This document shows positions 53,630-63,659 of a DNA stretch of 64,000 nucleotides, in pieces (position 1 is the first letter of the stretch; every line of letters begins with the position of its first letter). Where the stretch lies: the NCBI GenBank assembly GCA_028023455.1, contig JAQFVV010000055.1, forward strand, positions 5,054,030 to 5,118,029. Direction: 5' to 3'. Source of the stretch: Epiperipatus broadwayi (taxonomy: Eukaryota > Onychophora > Udeonychophora > Euonychophora > Peripatidae). A model generated the notes under the pieces. That model saw only the letters and a program-made list of their open reading frames with translations, had not been told where the DNA came from and did no database searches. The translations under genes and the position numbers were made by a program.

Positions 53630-54855
53630 AAATGAAAGCATAAATTTACAATAATAATAATTTTTCAACATAATGACCTATACACTAAACTAGCTACTTA
53701 CCTGTGTGGGGATGGGCAGTTTGGCTGATTGACATTCGTGTAATAAATATCCTCCACCATTTAATAATAAAATCCTCTTTAATAAAAAATCTTACACTTA
53801 TTTCTAATCAAAGGCGAAGACAGGTTTACAACATGCCTTTTATAATGATTCACTTGTATTATGCAAATTAGTATCAACTGCCCTGCTTGACAGAGTATCG
53901 GAATATGGAACATAAGATCTTCAGAACGACTCCAGTTTTAGCACCCCCGGCGCTCGAACTTTTTACGAACTCCAAAAACCTTCGATTAGTTCTTTTTATA
54001 AACAAGTTAACAATTTTAATTCTTTTTTAAAGTTGTTTTAATTTATCTCGATACTCTTCCTTCATATTTACCGTATGATTCATTAAACGTAGTAATATGT
54101 CGAGTATTAGATTCTTCAAGTACCTTATGGCAAATTAAACAATAACACCTTTATTGTTAATCAAAACATAAACATATTTTTCTTCCCACCTCTTTCGGAA
54201 AAGATGTTCAACTGATTTTATTTTGAACTTATTTTCCATCTTATATTTTATTATAAACAACATGCGAAGATTTATAATAAAATTTATTAATCTAAATTGT
54301 ATATAAAATTGATTTAAATTTTAATCGCAAGGAAAACAAGGCGGACGGATGGGTGGCGGTAAAATTACGCCCACCCTATGAATCATTAAACATTGTTCAA
54401 ATAAATTCATTACTTCACACTGTAAAAGATAAACAAATATTTTTGCTGCACTCAAAGAAGGAAATGTTAAATTCTTATCAGGCGCCAATTGGTGCCTGGC
54501 GAAATATTTGTTTCTTGCTCATTCTTTTTGGGAAGGCTTGTTCGAAAGGCTTATAGCCCACGATGGAATATTAAATGATGTTATAACTTTTTTTTTTACA
54601 GTAATTTTTATTTCAAAAGTTGTGTACTCAAAACAGGTTGCTATCATCATTCATTTGTACTCCAACTTTCAATTTATTTTATATCTAGCCTCTTTTTTAC
54701 AACATATCAACAAATTTTCTTATTTCATCCATCATCTCATATGTGGTTTCTTTCTAGGTCTTTGGCAATCTCTTTAAATCCAATTTAAAATTTTAGCTGC
54801 CAATCTATTATCATCTCTTTTAACAATATATCCAGTCCAATTACATTTTAGTCTA
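53630..54855. other. No recognised gene
   Basis: Relatively GC-richer patches at 53930-53990 (SINE-like 'ctcgaactttttacgaactc' on the minus strand) and 54335-54560, where overlapping frames of 67 and 89 codons show no domain. Confidence 0.4.
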
Positions 54856-54956
54856 CAGGCAAAAACTCTCCATATAATGGTGCCACCTTGTGCTAACCAG
54901 AGGAATCAATGGATGCCAGAAGGCTTGTGCATAAAATCTCTATCTAGTGCCTGCTC

Positions 54957-55011
54957 ATCAAATATCCCCAGGCTAGTGTCTGGCTTGTGGCCTTCGTCAG
55001 TGATGAGCTTG
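54957..55011 (-). ncRNA. HH-B ribozyme, mutated
   Basis: On the minus strand CUGACGA (N7 = C allowed), AGGC-CACAA-GCCA, GACA instead of GAAA, CUAGCC, UGGGGA. Confidence 0.65.
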
Positions 55012-55074
55012 GATCTGAGAGCATTCCTCACTGATGAAGGCCACAAGCCAGAAACTAGTCTGGGGATATTGGAT
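55012..55074 (+). ncRNA. Hammerhead ribozyme HH-B, paired stem II change
   Basis: UCCUCA/UGGGGA, CUGAUGA, stem II GGC-CACAA-GCC, GAAA, AC-UA-GU and C17. Relative to other copies (AGC/GCU) one base pair changed on both strands (A-U to G-C), which keeps the helix. The outer stem I is lost at the foldback junction. Confidence 0.8.
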
Positions 55075-55239
55075 GAGTAGGCACTAGATAGAGATTTTAT
55101 GCACCAGCCTTCTGGCATCCATTGATTACTCTGGTTAGCACAAGGTGGCACTACTATATGGAGAATTTTTGCCTGTTTAGTAACAGTTATGTGCTAGCAT
55201 GAGATGGTGATCATGTGATGTTTAGTGGTTGTACATTTT

Positions 55240-55705
55240 AGTCTCTTAATTCTTTGGATAATGACCGTGTACTTGTTTAATCTCTCACACATCTATTTCA
55301 TTTTTGATCTTTCTTTGTTACACTTAAGATACAATTGTCCATATTTTGGTGAGTGGTTTGAAATCTCTATATTGGTCTTCTTTAAATGTCTAATTCTCAG
55401 ATTTATAAGAATTAGTAATAATAATAATTGAATTCTTAGATGCTTAGAATATTTTGAGATAAATCTATTTCTCATTATCCATGCATGCTACATAGGGTAT
55501 GCTTGAGTAATTGACAGAAGCCAAATGATAGTGCTCATAAATTCCTGTCCAGTGTTTTCATCCATAAGGAGTTTTTGATCTGAATCTAGCACAACTGATA
55601 TTTGTTAGTGTTAAGGTCTTTGAATGTTTGGTTATAAGAGGGAACCGGTTAGCATGTGATCTGGAATCTATTACTTGTCCACTTCATTAAATTGCACAGG
55701 TATTA
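55240..55705. other. No recognised feature
   Basis: A short LINE- or HH-B-like trace ('ttgacagaagccaaatgata') near 55512. Otherwise unique. Confidence 0.4.
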
Positions 55706-55709
55706 TATA

Positions 55710-55905
55710 AATATAGGGGATTTGAACCAGACATTCAAGCACCCTTTAACTATTCACACTATCTCATACTACTGATATACATAACCACATACATGTAGAA
55801 AAGGTAAATAATCACCAATATACGTATTTCATGCTGAACTAGTACTCATTAGTTGGTCCAGACTATCATCATCCACGCACATTTATAATCAGTGCTCAGT
55901 TCAAA
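55710..55905 (-). mobile_element. HH-A element, partial
   Basis: 'ggggatttgaaccagacatt' (3' end), ribozyme, and 'cagtgctcagttcaaat' in minus orientation. Confidence 0.65.
55808..55868 (-). ncRNA. Hammerhead ribozyme HH-A, mutated
   Basis: On the minus strand ACCAA/UUGGU, CUAAUGAG (G5 to A), stem II UACU/AGCA, UGAAA, AUA-CG-UAU and A17. Confidence 0.65.
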
Positions 55906-55909
55906 TATT

Positions 55910-56365
55910 ATATAAATAACCCATCATCAACAAACTACTGAAATCCTATGGTGTGAAGGAAGAATCTCTTCTATGATTACAAGCTGGGTTTGAAGGCTCA
56001 ATATGTTTCTTATATAGGCAGTCTTTAGCCAACGCAGTTAACAAACCAATATTAGTCAATAAATGGGTATGGAGCTATTTATGCTTAGAATAAAAAGGGA
56101 ATAGGAAAATCCTGAAATCTAACAATTGGGAAGTCTTCTTGATTGTTTTTCTGGAAAAGTTTTTAATTCTGAAATGGGATATTTAAAAAATAACATTAAA
56201 AAAGTAGCAATATCAAATAAAAACAAAAACCTTCATTTTAAAACTCTTTTCATAATATCAAAAAATCTCTAAACAATTCACTTATATTTTTCACGATTTT
56301 TATTTAGTTCAATTATAATATATGAATTTTTTCTACAGTACAGGTTTTTTCATACCTGTCCTCCA
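55910..56365. other. No recognised feature
   Basis: AT-rich sequence without landmarks. Confidence 0.4.
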
Positions 56366-56369
56366 ATAT

Positions 56370-56610
56370 GTAATATATTAGGGAATTTGAACTCAGACTT
56401 TCACACAGATATTGGTTATCTTAATATGAGAATTGATTGTATATATGTGTGGAGATGATAATCCGACCAACTGACGAGAGCTGTTTTAGTATGAAATACA
56501 TATATTGGTGATTATTTATCTTTTCGCATATGTGTGATCAAGTATATCAGAGTGTGAGATAGCATAGATAGTTGAAGGTCAGATGAAAGTCTGAGTTCAA
56601 ACCACCTAAA
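56370..56610 (+). mobile_element. HH-A element
   Basis: Plus-oriented unit with an inverted scrap of the 3' end at its left ('gaactcagactttcacac' at 56387), then ribozyme, then 'gtctgagttcaaacc' at 56590. Confidence 0.65.
56458..56514 (+). ncRNA. Hammerhead ribozyme HH-A
   Basis: AUAAUC pairs with GAUUAU, ACCAA with UUGGU. CUGACGAG (N7 = C is permitted) and UGAAA are intact. Stem III AUACAUAU and A17. Stem II (AGCU..UAGU) has mismatches. Confidence 0.7.
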
Positions 56611-56614
56611 AGTC

Positions 56615-57125
56615 TTCTTCAGAAATATAAAATATAATTACATCATATTATTTTTTGTTTATTGATGCAAACATGCAATGTAGTTGTTGATGTTACATAG
56701 CTCATTTGAAGGTAGTTGCTTCCATTTCAATTAAATGTAATTGTATTTTGTAACTCTGAAAAAGGTTGATTGATAATCAAACCTGTCATATAATTGAATT
56801 GAATCAAAAACATTGTAAAAAATATAAAAAAGAAATGAATTGTTTTTAGAGATTTGTTTATTATAAGTGATGCAAAAGAAAAAAACCAGAGTGTTAAACA
56901 TTATGGAAAGATATCAAAAAAATTTTAAAGGAATATTTTTTATTACTACTCGTAAAAAAATACTATATTATTTGTAAAATTATATAAAGATACATTCTTT
57001 TTTAATACTATTGCGGGGGGGGGGGGATAGCTAACATTGCAAAATTCACTTTAATAACTGAAACACACAGGCTTATTATATATCTGTGTCTATATATGTA
57101 ATATATAGGGCTTATTATATACCTG
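56615..57125. other. AT-rich; one hammerhead-like relic
   Basis: At 56755-56800 the plus strand reads ACUCUGAAAAAGGUUGAUUG, then AUCAAACCUGUC, a decayed Penelope-end motif. A G12 run lies near 57015. Confidence 0.4.
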
Positions 57126-57129
57126 TGTC

Positions 57130-57430
57130 TATATATGTAATATATAGGGTATACGAGCACAGACTTTCACACGTCCCACCACTCTCCACACTATCTCATA
57201 ATACTGAGACACTTGAACACATATATGTTGAAAAGATAAATAATCACCAATACACATATTTCATGCTAAACCAGCAATCATCAATTGGTCCAAATTACCA
57301 TCTCCACACATATATGCTATAAGTTCTCAGATATACATTAAGATAGCAAATCCTCATACTTTAATGGACAGGTTTCAATCTACTCCACACTCCAACTCTT
57401 CAACCGTCCATCCAATTGAAAATAATTTTT
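57130..57430 (-). mobile_element. HH-A element
   Basis: Minus-oriented unit: 'agcacagactttcacac' end, ribozyme, 'ttaagatagcaaatcctcat', 'ggacaggtttcaatctac'. A preceding 42-bp duplication ('gcttattatat.ta...tgt') lies at 57070-57135. Confidence 0.7.
57241..57297 (-). ncRNA. Hammerhead ribozyme HH-A, mutated
   Basis: On the minus strand UAAUU..ACCAA, UUGAUGAU (C3 to U), stem II loop GGUUU, UGAAA, AUAUGUGU, A17, UUGGUGAUUA. Confidence 0.65.
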
Positions 57431-57434
57431 AATT

Positions 57435-58130
57435 TCAAATTGCCCTCATTTATCACTAATATAACCAGTTTCCTAGCAAATGCTAATGAATTTATGTCTA
57501 GTTAAGCAATTTATTAATATAGCTTATTAGAGTAATATTCTCACTGTTATTTCAACTATGAATATCACTATACTATTCCAGATGAGCTAGCTAAATAGAA
57601 GTTAAAAGAATTCTAAAAACTATGAAGTGTGTAAATTGATAAATGTTTAGGCAACATATCACAGTATGCAGAGAAAAACAACAAACACTTCATCATTGTA
57701 CAGTATTTTGTCCTGAAACAGGTATTTCATCAAATGACTTGGGAAATTAACATCACCCTCCCCCCATCCACACATTGACAGATGACCACTATTTCAAATA
57801 AGTGAAATAAAAAAATAAAACCTTGAAAAAACGCATATTTATATGTATGTTACAAATTACAAATATAATTACCAGCATAACAATCAAAGTTTGGTAAATC
57901 ATTGTCTTGACAACAAACTGTGGATATTCCATTGCCATGACAACATAATGTGGCTATTCTATTGGTTTATTAAGTTTTGGCTGCTATACTATGAATTACA
58001 CATAGAAATATATGAAAACCAGTTATGGAATATTATATCTAAATTACAAATAATATATAAGGGATTGCAACTCATGAAGTTAATTACTGTATAAAAATGA
58101 TTATTATATTCAATTATTAAAATTGGAAAA
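57435..58130. other. No recognised gene
   Basis: An 83-codon frame at 57843-58094 has no domain. A related phrase recurs near 60535-60600 and 60900-60985 ('tacaaattg', 'aagctaattactatat'), suggesting an old repeat. Confidence 0.35.
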
Positions 58131-58306
58131 ATGTAATTAATATTTTTTATTAGTCATTCATTAGGCTAGAGATTATTCACTAATGAATAATAAGTGTAAT
58201 TTTCACTATGCCACCCTCATCCAAGGTAGAAAACTGGTTCCTATCCATTATTAATACCTTGTGGAGGAATATAATTATAAATACATGATCAAAGACATGT
58301 GAAAAA

Positions 58307-58352
58307 GATGCACATTTTGTGATGAACCAGCACTCTTCAGTTGGCCCAGATC
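58307..58352 (-). ncRNA. Hammerhead ribozyme HH-C, mutated
   Basis: On the minus strand GAUC..CCAA, CUGAAGAG (N7 = A allowed), stem II UGCU..AUCA with one mismatch, CAAAA (G12 to A), AUG-UG-CAU and C17. Confidence 0.6.
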
Positions 58353-58618
58353 AAAATTTCTTGCACATATCTTTATCATTGTGCAGTATATAGAGATAGC
58401 CAATTACTATAGTTTAATTGATAGGTGCCAAACTTACCACCCTCACAACTTTGACACATACTACTTGATGGAAGTATATTAATAATTTTTATTAGTCATT
58501 TATTAGACTAGAGATTCACTACACCGCTCTTATGAAGGGACTGGTTTTTATCCATTTTTAACACTTTGTCAAGGGATGTAATCATAAATATATGATCAAA
58601 GACATGTGAAAATAACTA

Positions 58619-58674
58619 TGACCCCAAGATGCATATTTCATGCTGAACCAGCACTCATCAGTTGGCCCAAACCA
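58619..58674 (-). ncRNA. Hammerhead ribozyme HH-C, good copy
   Basis: On the minus strand CCAA/UUGG, CUGAUGAG and GAAA are all intact, with a G.U at 10.1/11.1. Stem II UGCU/AGCA has loop GGUUC. Stem III reads AUAUGCAU and C17. The outer stem I GGUU/GUC is imperfect. Confidence 0.75.
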
Positions 58675-58952
58675 CAATCTTTTACACATATCTTTATATC
58701 ATTGTTAAGTATATATAGATAGCAAAGTACTACAGTGTAATTGATGTGTCAAACCTGCCGCCCTCACAACTATGACCCAAACCATTTAATTGAAATATAT
58801 TAATAATTTTTATTAGCAATTTATTAGATTAGAGATTATCCACTTAATGAATAATACTTCTGTAGTGTAATTTTCACTATGCCTAATGCAAGGTAGAGGC
58901 TGATAATTGGCCATCTATATATACTGAACAATGATAAAGATGTAAGAGATTG

Positions 58953-59008
58953 TGGTCTGGGCTAACTGATGAGTGCTGGGCCAGCATGAATAGTGCATCT
59001 TTGGGATC
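58953..59008 (+). ncRNA. Hammerhead ribozyme HH-C, damaged
   Basis: CUGAUGAG intact, stem II UGCUGG/CCAGCA is longer than usual, the second strand reads UGAAU, and stem III UAGUGCAUC is altered. Confidence 0.55.
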
Positions 59009-59259
59009 ATACATCTATTTCACGTGTCTTTGGTCATATGTTTATAATTACCCACCTCCTCAAGATGTTAATAATGGATAGAAATGAATTCCTTACTTGT
59101 GTGAGAGTGATGTAGTGAAAAATACACTACAGAAATTTTATTCGTTTGTGGGAAAATGTAAATCTAGTCAAGAGAATAAAAATAATCACAATAAAATACT
59201 TAAAATATATGTATTGAAAGACAACTCTATTCATGAAACAAACAACTCTGAATATGTCC

Positions 59260-59470
59260 AAATATATTATTAAGATAATGCAAAGTTATATCCCAAAGCA
59301 TCATTTAAATGAACTTATAAATAATGCCCAACTTTGGGTATATCAATGGCAATCTAATTTGTGAAATGAAAGATCATCTTTGATCAGGCAAAATAGATTG
59401 GCACTAATATGACAAAAAGTGGGCATTATTTACAAGTTCATTTAAATTGATTCGTTGGGAATCTAGTTTG
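59260..59470. repeat. Imperfect inverted repeat
   Basis: 'atttaaatgaacttataaat' and 'atttacaagttcatttaaat', plus 'aatgcccaac' and 'gtgggcatt', are inverted across about 100 bp. Family unknown. Confidence 0.5.
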
Positions 59471-59496
59471 TGAATTATCTTGGAAATTTATTAGAA

Positions 59497-59997
59497 TAGG
59501 GTGAGCAATTGTTTTGGCACAGGGGCTGCAGAGGTTGGTGAAGGGCCGCATTGGGGACCACTTTGTGGAGGCAAAGGACCGCACCTTTTTTATGACACAA
59601 TAAACACTACTTTAGTCCCTGTATTACCAAAGAAATATTTGTTTGTCCAATCTTCATTAAACACATCACATTCATCACTGATTTTACATTTTTTCAGAAG
59701 GTTTGTGGTTTCACTAAAGTTGTAAATGTATATATTTGCTAATGCAAAGACAAAATTGAAATTAACCAGATCAACTGGAAAAGCACTGCACATTGTATCT
59801 ACACTGTTCATGTGTATTGATGTGGCCATCCTAGTGGAAAATATGAGATGAATCTTCGGTAATATGAGATGAATCTTCGGTCATGCACAGGAAGGAAATC
59901 TCAGTTCAAGGTCGATTTTTCTGATTGTCTTGGTGGGCCACATAAAAACTCTTAGTGGTCTGCATGTGGCCCTCGGGTCACTATTTACCCACCCCTG
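59497..59997 (-). mobile_element. hAT-derived deletion element
   Basis: The ends TAGGGTGAGCAATT and, inverted, CAGGGGTGGGTAAAT form hAT-type terminal repeats. Flanks TATTAGAA (59489-59496) and GATTAGAA (59998-60005) are an 8-bp target duplication with one change. On the minus strand it keeps the start of a transposase gene (59590-59700). The 501-bp length shows internal deletion. Confidence 0.8.
59590..59700 (-). pseudogene. hAT transposase N-terminus remnant
   Basis: KKCKISDECDVFNEDWTNKY followed by FF resembles the N-terminus of a large hAT transposase group from which vertebrate proteins with GTF2I or ZBED-type names derive (K.RK.D.ECR.FNE.W...YFF). The next part, a CxxC zinc motif, reads FIVS here and the rest is deleted. 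Confidence 0.65.
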
Positions 59998-60024
59998 GAT
60001 TAGAAGTATTATAACTTAATTTTT

Positions 60025-60440
60025 TTTATTGCATTGCCAAATCCGTATAATATTAATATCATCTATGTTCTTTATTACTTTTTACAATACTTTTTTACAA
60101 ACTGCTATTGACAGTTTCAATTGCCTTAGCAATCTTCTTCAGAACTTCTACTCATGTTTCCAAATCTTAACTCCAATGTTTCTTCTTTATTTTTATCCAA
60201 CTCTATTTCCAGTATTCTTTATCTTCTTTATGGAGTATTGTAACTTTATTTTTCTTATTGCATTGCAAATCCATATAATATTAATATCATCTATGTTCTT
60301 TATTACTTTTTACAATGCTTTTTCACAACCCATTATTAACAGTTTCAGTTGCCCCAGAAATCTTCTTCAGAACTTCTACATATTGTAAAAAGTAATAAAG
60401 GGCATAGATGATATTAATATTATAATGTATTGGAATTTAT
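60025..60440. repeat. Repeat with two hammerhead-like motifs
   Basis: A 135-bp block at 60031-60165 is repeated at 60255-60385, and its end is inverted at 60386-60440 ('agtaataaagggcatagatg'). On the minus strand each block carries CUGAAGAAGAUU.., stem II GAUUGC-UAAG-GCAAUU (6 bp in the first), then GAAACUGU. The stem base has an extra A and stem I is only about 3 bp, so these are at best relics of Penelope-type hammerheads (60104-60149 and 60331-60380). Confidence 0.5.
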
Positions 60441-60444
60441 TTGT

Positions 60445-61030
60445 GTTGCAAATAGTTTTATATTCTCAGCATTGTGTATTTGATACATCATAAAATTATT
60501 TATGAGCTCATTCAAGATTAGACTATTAAAATATATGAAGTATAACTTACAAATAATATGCTAGAAATTGAATTCCATGAAGCTAATTATTATATGTAAA
60601 AGATTATATGTAATTATTAATCGTACACTTAGATATAAATAATATATCCAAGACATATCAAAACACAATGAAACATATGTATCAAAATTGGTGCATCAAA
60701 TCATACAAAAGGGAGTAGATAAACACTGCATAAAGAAAAATACATTATCACTATATAATATTCCATTTTGGAAAAAAGATCTCATTGGGTGATTCTGAAA
60801 ATTAATATGACTTCCCTCCCCCGTCCTTCAACAGAATGATGTTTAATAGTTGCATTAGAAATGTACGATGTATTCAAAAAGAGAGAAAATTAAATTCTTG
60901 AAAAACACATATTTACTTATATATTACAAATTGAATGTTAGGGACTGTTCACCATAAAATTAATTACTATATATAAATGTTTATTATATACAATTACTAA
61001 AATTAAAAATGCATGAATTTAGACAACAGA
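60445..61030. other. AT-rich sequence, no gene
   Basis: Shares a short phrase with 58020-58110 but nothing identifiable. Confidence 0.4.
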
Positions 61031-61035
61031 ATAAA

Positions 61036-61077
61036 TCACAAGTTATAGTTGTTGTTGTTGTAGTAGTAGTAGTAGTG

Positions 61078-61129
<52 letters not shown>

Positions 61130-61262
61130 TAGTAGTGGTGGTGGTAGTAGTAGTGGTAGTAGTGGTAGTAGTCATAGTAGTAGTAGTTATAGTAGTCATA
61201 GTAGTAGTATTAGTGGTAATAGTCATAGTAGTAGTAGTCATAGTAGTAGTAGTCATAGTAAT
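61036..61262 (+). repeat. (TAG)n microsatellite
   Basis: About 225 bp of TAG/TGG/CAT triplet variants. The long open frames it creates (poly-Val or poly-Thr) are artefacts of the triplet repeat. Confidence 0.95.
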
Positions 61263-61264
61263 TT

Positions 61265-61770
61265 TGGGAGTAATGATACCATACTAGTGTTGTTAATTAA
61301 TGCAATACAGGCAGGTAATTTTACCTCAATCAGAATACACACATACCTTTTTTTCACACTCTGGTTTGTGTGCTGTCATTTTGTTTTCAACCCCACTTCT
61401 CGCAAATACAGAACAATTTACCTAAATAAACTACAAGCAATAAAGAAGAGGGACCAATTACTTGCCCCTTTTGGACTATTCACAGATACTTGGAAATCAA
61501 TTCAGATGCCGACAACCTAATCACAATCCCACAATTACATACGGAGAAAACATTACCTGAAGAAGAACTTTATTTATTAATTTTTTTTTTATTTTTTACC
61601 TTTTTTTTGCGGTTTTTTTTTATTGTCATAAAACATGCCCATTAACTGATTGTTCCCCACTTTAATGCTTGTTATCTCACTGTAAAATGCAATGTAACTG
61701 ATGAAACAATGTAAGTTACCTTTTTTTTCCCACTATGTATGACAACATTTTTATTTAATAAAGCTGTTTT
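61265..61770. other. Unique spacer between TAG arrays
   Basis: A 77-codon frame at 61287-61520 has no recognised domain. Poly-T runs lie at 61580-61620. It ends in AATAAA-like sequence at 61757. Confidence 0.35.
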
Positions 61771-61774
61771 AAAA

Positions 61775-61990
61775 CTAGTAGTCATAGTAATAGGGATAGT
61801 AGTCATAGTAATATTAGTAGTGGTAGTAGTCATAGTAGTAGTAGTAGTGGTAGTAGTCATAGTAGTAGTAGTAATCATAGTAGTAGTAGTGGTAGTAATC
61901 GTAGTAGTAGTAGTGGTATAGTAGACATAGTAGTAGTAGTAGTGGTAGTAGTAGTAGTAGTAGTGGTAGTAGTAGTAGTAGTAATAAAAT
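61775..61990 (+). repeat. (TAG)n microsatellite, second array
   Basis: About 215 bp of TAGTAG/TAGTGG/TAGTCA variants, ending in an (AAC)n stretch near 62000. Confidence 0.95.
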
Positions 61991-61994
61991 CGTA

Positions 61995-62370
61995 GTAGTA
62001 ACAACAATAACAACAACAAAATTAAGCATCAAAGGTTATCTTGTCTGCATGACTACTAGAAATTCTGGAGGTCAACCTTTTTATTTTCAACCATTAACGC
62101 TATTGTTAAAGGTAATTTTTACTTCCCTTGACAATAAAATGTAAAAAATTATATTTTATAAAATTAATAAATCATTGTGTATGTAGATATTTAAAATCAT
62201 TTTCATTAGTTATTTACACAAGGAGAAACACAGTTAAAAATGACGGCCACTAATGTTATTACAAGTTCAACTTTAAATTCTGCTGTTATTTTAAAAAATT
62301 GCTATAGCAACAGAACTAAAAACAATCTTCACATCTCAGTCACCAAGCCAATCTCAAGATTTAGAAAAAG
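61995..62370. other. No recognised feature
   Basis: Unique-looking. A 92-codon frame (62240-62518) spans into a tandem duplication and shows no domain. Confidence 0.4.
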
Positions 62371-62375
62371 TGCAT

Positions 62376-62453
62376 CAACTGACATGGAAAAACTTGATAT
62401 CAAAATAATAAAATGCACTGACATGGAAAAACTTGATATCAAAATAATAAAGA
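62376..62453 (+). repeat. 39-bp tandem duplication
   Basis: 'actgacatggaaaaacttga' and the following 19 bases occur twice head to tail. Confidence 0.9.
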
Positions 62454-62514
62454 AAAACCTGCCTCCCCCTCCTATGATATGGACAACTGACCTGTTTGAG
62501 AATGTAATAAGTAA

Positions 62515-62870
62515 ATAGAGGATTTGAAATAGGACTTTTCAGTCTATATTTGTCCTCCACTCTACATCAGACAACTGATACACATGACTACATACCGATA
62601 TTTGATCCTCAATATAAGTATTTTGTGCAGAAACAGCACTTATCAGTTGGACCAGATCATAATCTACAGCATATATGTACAATCAGTGTTCGACTTATAT
62701 TAAGGTAGAAATTCCTTAAACTTTAATGGACAGGTTTCAATTTTCTCATACTTCCAACTATTCAATTGTCCATTTCATTGAAAAATCAATGATGGAATGC
62801 TCAAAGTCCTTAGTGGATTTGATATTGTAATCATACCCATGTAGACATTATGTCAATCTAACATCTCATA
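62515..62870 (-). mobile_element. HH-A element
   Basis: Minus unit: 'gaggatttgaaataggactt' end, ribozyme, 'cagtgttcgacttatattaa', 'tttaatggacaggtttcaat', 'atttcattgaaaaatcaatg'. Confidence 0.75.
62604..62658 (-). ncRNA. Hammerhead ribozyme HH-A, mutated
   Basis: On the minus strand GAUC..CCAA, CUGAUAAG (G8 to A), UGCUGUUUCUGCA, CAAAA, AUACUUAU and A17, UUGAGGAUC. Confidence 0.6.
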
Positions 62871-63082
62871 TTACTGGACCATTACATATCCATATATTAA
62901 TAGGAGATGGATGGGTTGAACTTATTTCCAAAGCAATATGTAATTAGCTTATTCATCCAATGCACTGAATGTTTCTTATATAAGCAAATAGAGGGATTGA
63001 AGTCAGTATTTTTTAGTATAAATGTCCACCACTTCATCTCAAACAGGCAATAGACATGAGCACATACATGTAAAATAGACAG

Positions 63083-63140
63083 ATGATCCCCAGTATACAT
63101 ATTTGTGCAGAACCAGCATTCTTCTGTTGGACCTGATCAT
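63083..63140 (-). ncRNA. HH-A ribozyme relic
   Basis: On the minus strand AUGAUC..CCAA is followed by CAGAAGA (two core changes), stem II UGCU-GGUUC-UGCA, CAAAU, then UGGGGAUCAU. Confidence 0.55.
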
Positions 63141-63154
63141 AATATCTCTCTCTC

Positions 63155-63164
63155 TCACACACAT

Positions 63165-63201
<37 letters not shown>

Positions 63202-63212
63202 AATATATATAT
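63155..63212 (+). repeat. (CA)n(TA)n microsatellite
   Basis: Roughly 20 bp of AC repeats followed by about 40 bp of AT repeats. Confidence 0.95.
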
Positions 63213-63488
63213 AATCATAGCAATTACTTAAACTTTAATAGACAGGCTTCAATTTTCTCACTCTCCCAACTATTCAACTATCCATTTCATTGAAAAACCA
63301 ATGATGGAATGCTCAAAGTTTTGGTGGATTTGATATTGTAGTCATATCCATGTTGATCATTGGCTTGTCAATGAAATGAACAGTTGAATAGTTGGAAGGA
63401 TGAGAAGATTGAAACCTGTCCATTAAAGTTTAAGGAATTGCTATCTTAATATAAGCTGAGCACTGATTGTACATATGTGTGGAAGATT

Positions 63489-63547
63489 ATGATCTGGCCC
63501 AACTAATACATGCTGGTTCTGCACAAAATAGTTATTTTGGTGATCAT
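63489..63547 (+). ncRNA. HH-A ribozyme relic
   Basis: AUGAUC pairs with GAUCAU and CCAA with UUGG, but the core reads CUAAUAC and CAAAA. Inactive. Confidence 0.55.
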
Positions 63548-63659
63548 ATATCTTTTTTGCATGTATACAGTCATGTGTGTTGGTTGTCCGAGATGGAGTA
63601 AAAAATAAATATAGACTGAAAAATTCTAAGTTCCAATCCCTTTATTTACTTATATTAGA

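Larger units (their letters stand above)
54860..55235. mobile_element. HH-B foldback
   Basis: The left arm 54866-55015 (minus) and right arm 55020-55165 (plus) are inverted copies, including 'gtgctaaccagag' against 'ctctggttagcac' and 'ggatgccagaaggcttgtgc' against its inverse, then 'gtgatcatgtgatgttta'. Each arm has a ribozyme, back to back. Confidence 0.8.
58135..59155. mobile_element. HH-C cluster (two minus, one plus)
   Basis: Two minus units with ribozymes at 58307 and 58619 are 312 nt apart (a direct dimer). They are followed by an inverted plus unit with the ribozyme at 58953. Landmarks are 'aatttttattagtcatt', 'gtgtaattttcactatg', 'tttaattgataggtgcc'. Confidence 0.8.
62990..63655. 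mobile_element. HH-A foldback
   Basis: A minus unit (62995-63345) and a plus unit (63360-63650) face each other: 'ttcaactatccatttcattg' against 'caatgaaatgaacagttgaa', 'gacaggcttcaattttctca' against 'gagaagattgaaacctgtcc'. An (AC)n(AT)n tract is embedded in the left arm only. Confidence 0.75.

Noticed and set aside
54353-54777. Overlapping frames of 67 and 89 codons
   Set aside because: No recognised motif, no splice context that I could support, and no conservation to judge by.
60029-60388. 119-codon membrane-like protein
   Set aside because: The frame spans two copies of a repeat block and is rich in F/I/L only because the DNA is T-rich.
60984-62032. Long open frames of poly-Val, poly-Thr and poly-Tyr on both strands
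   Set aside because: They are translations of the TAG-triplet microsatellites and occur in several frames at once.
62240-62518. 92-codon open frame
   Set aside because: It contains a 39-bp tandem duplication (in frame) and has no similarity I recognise.
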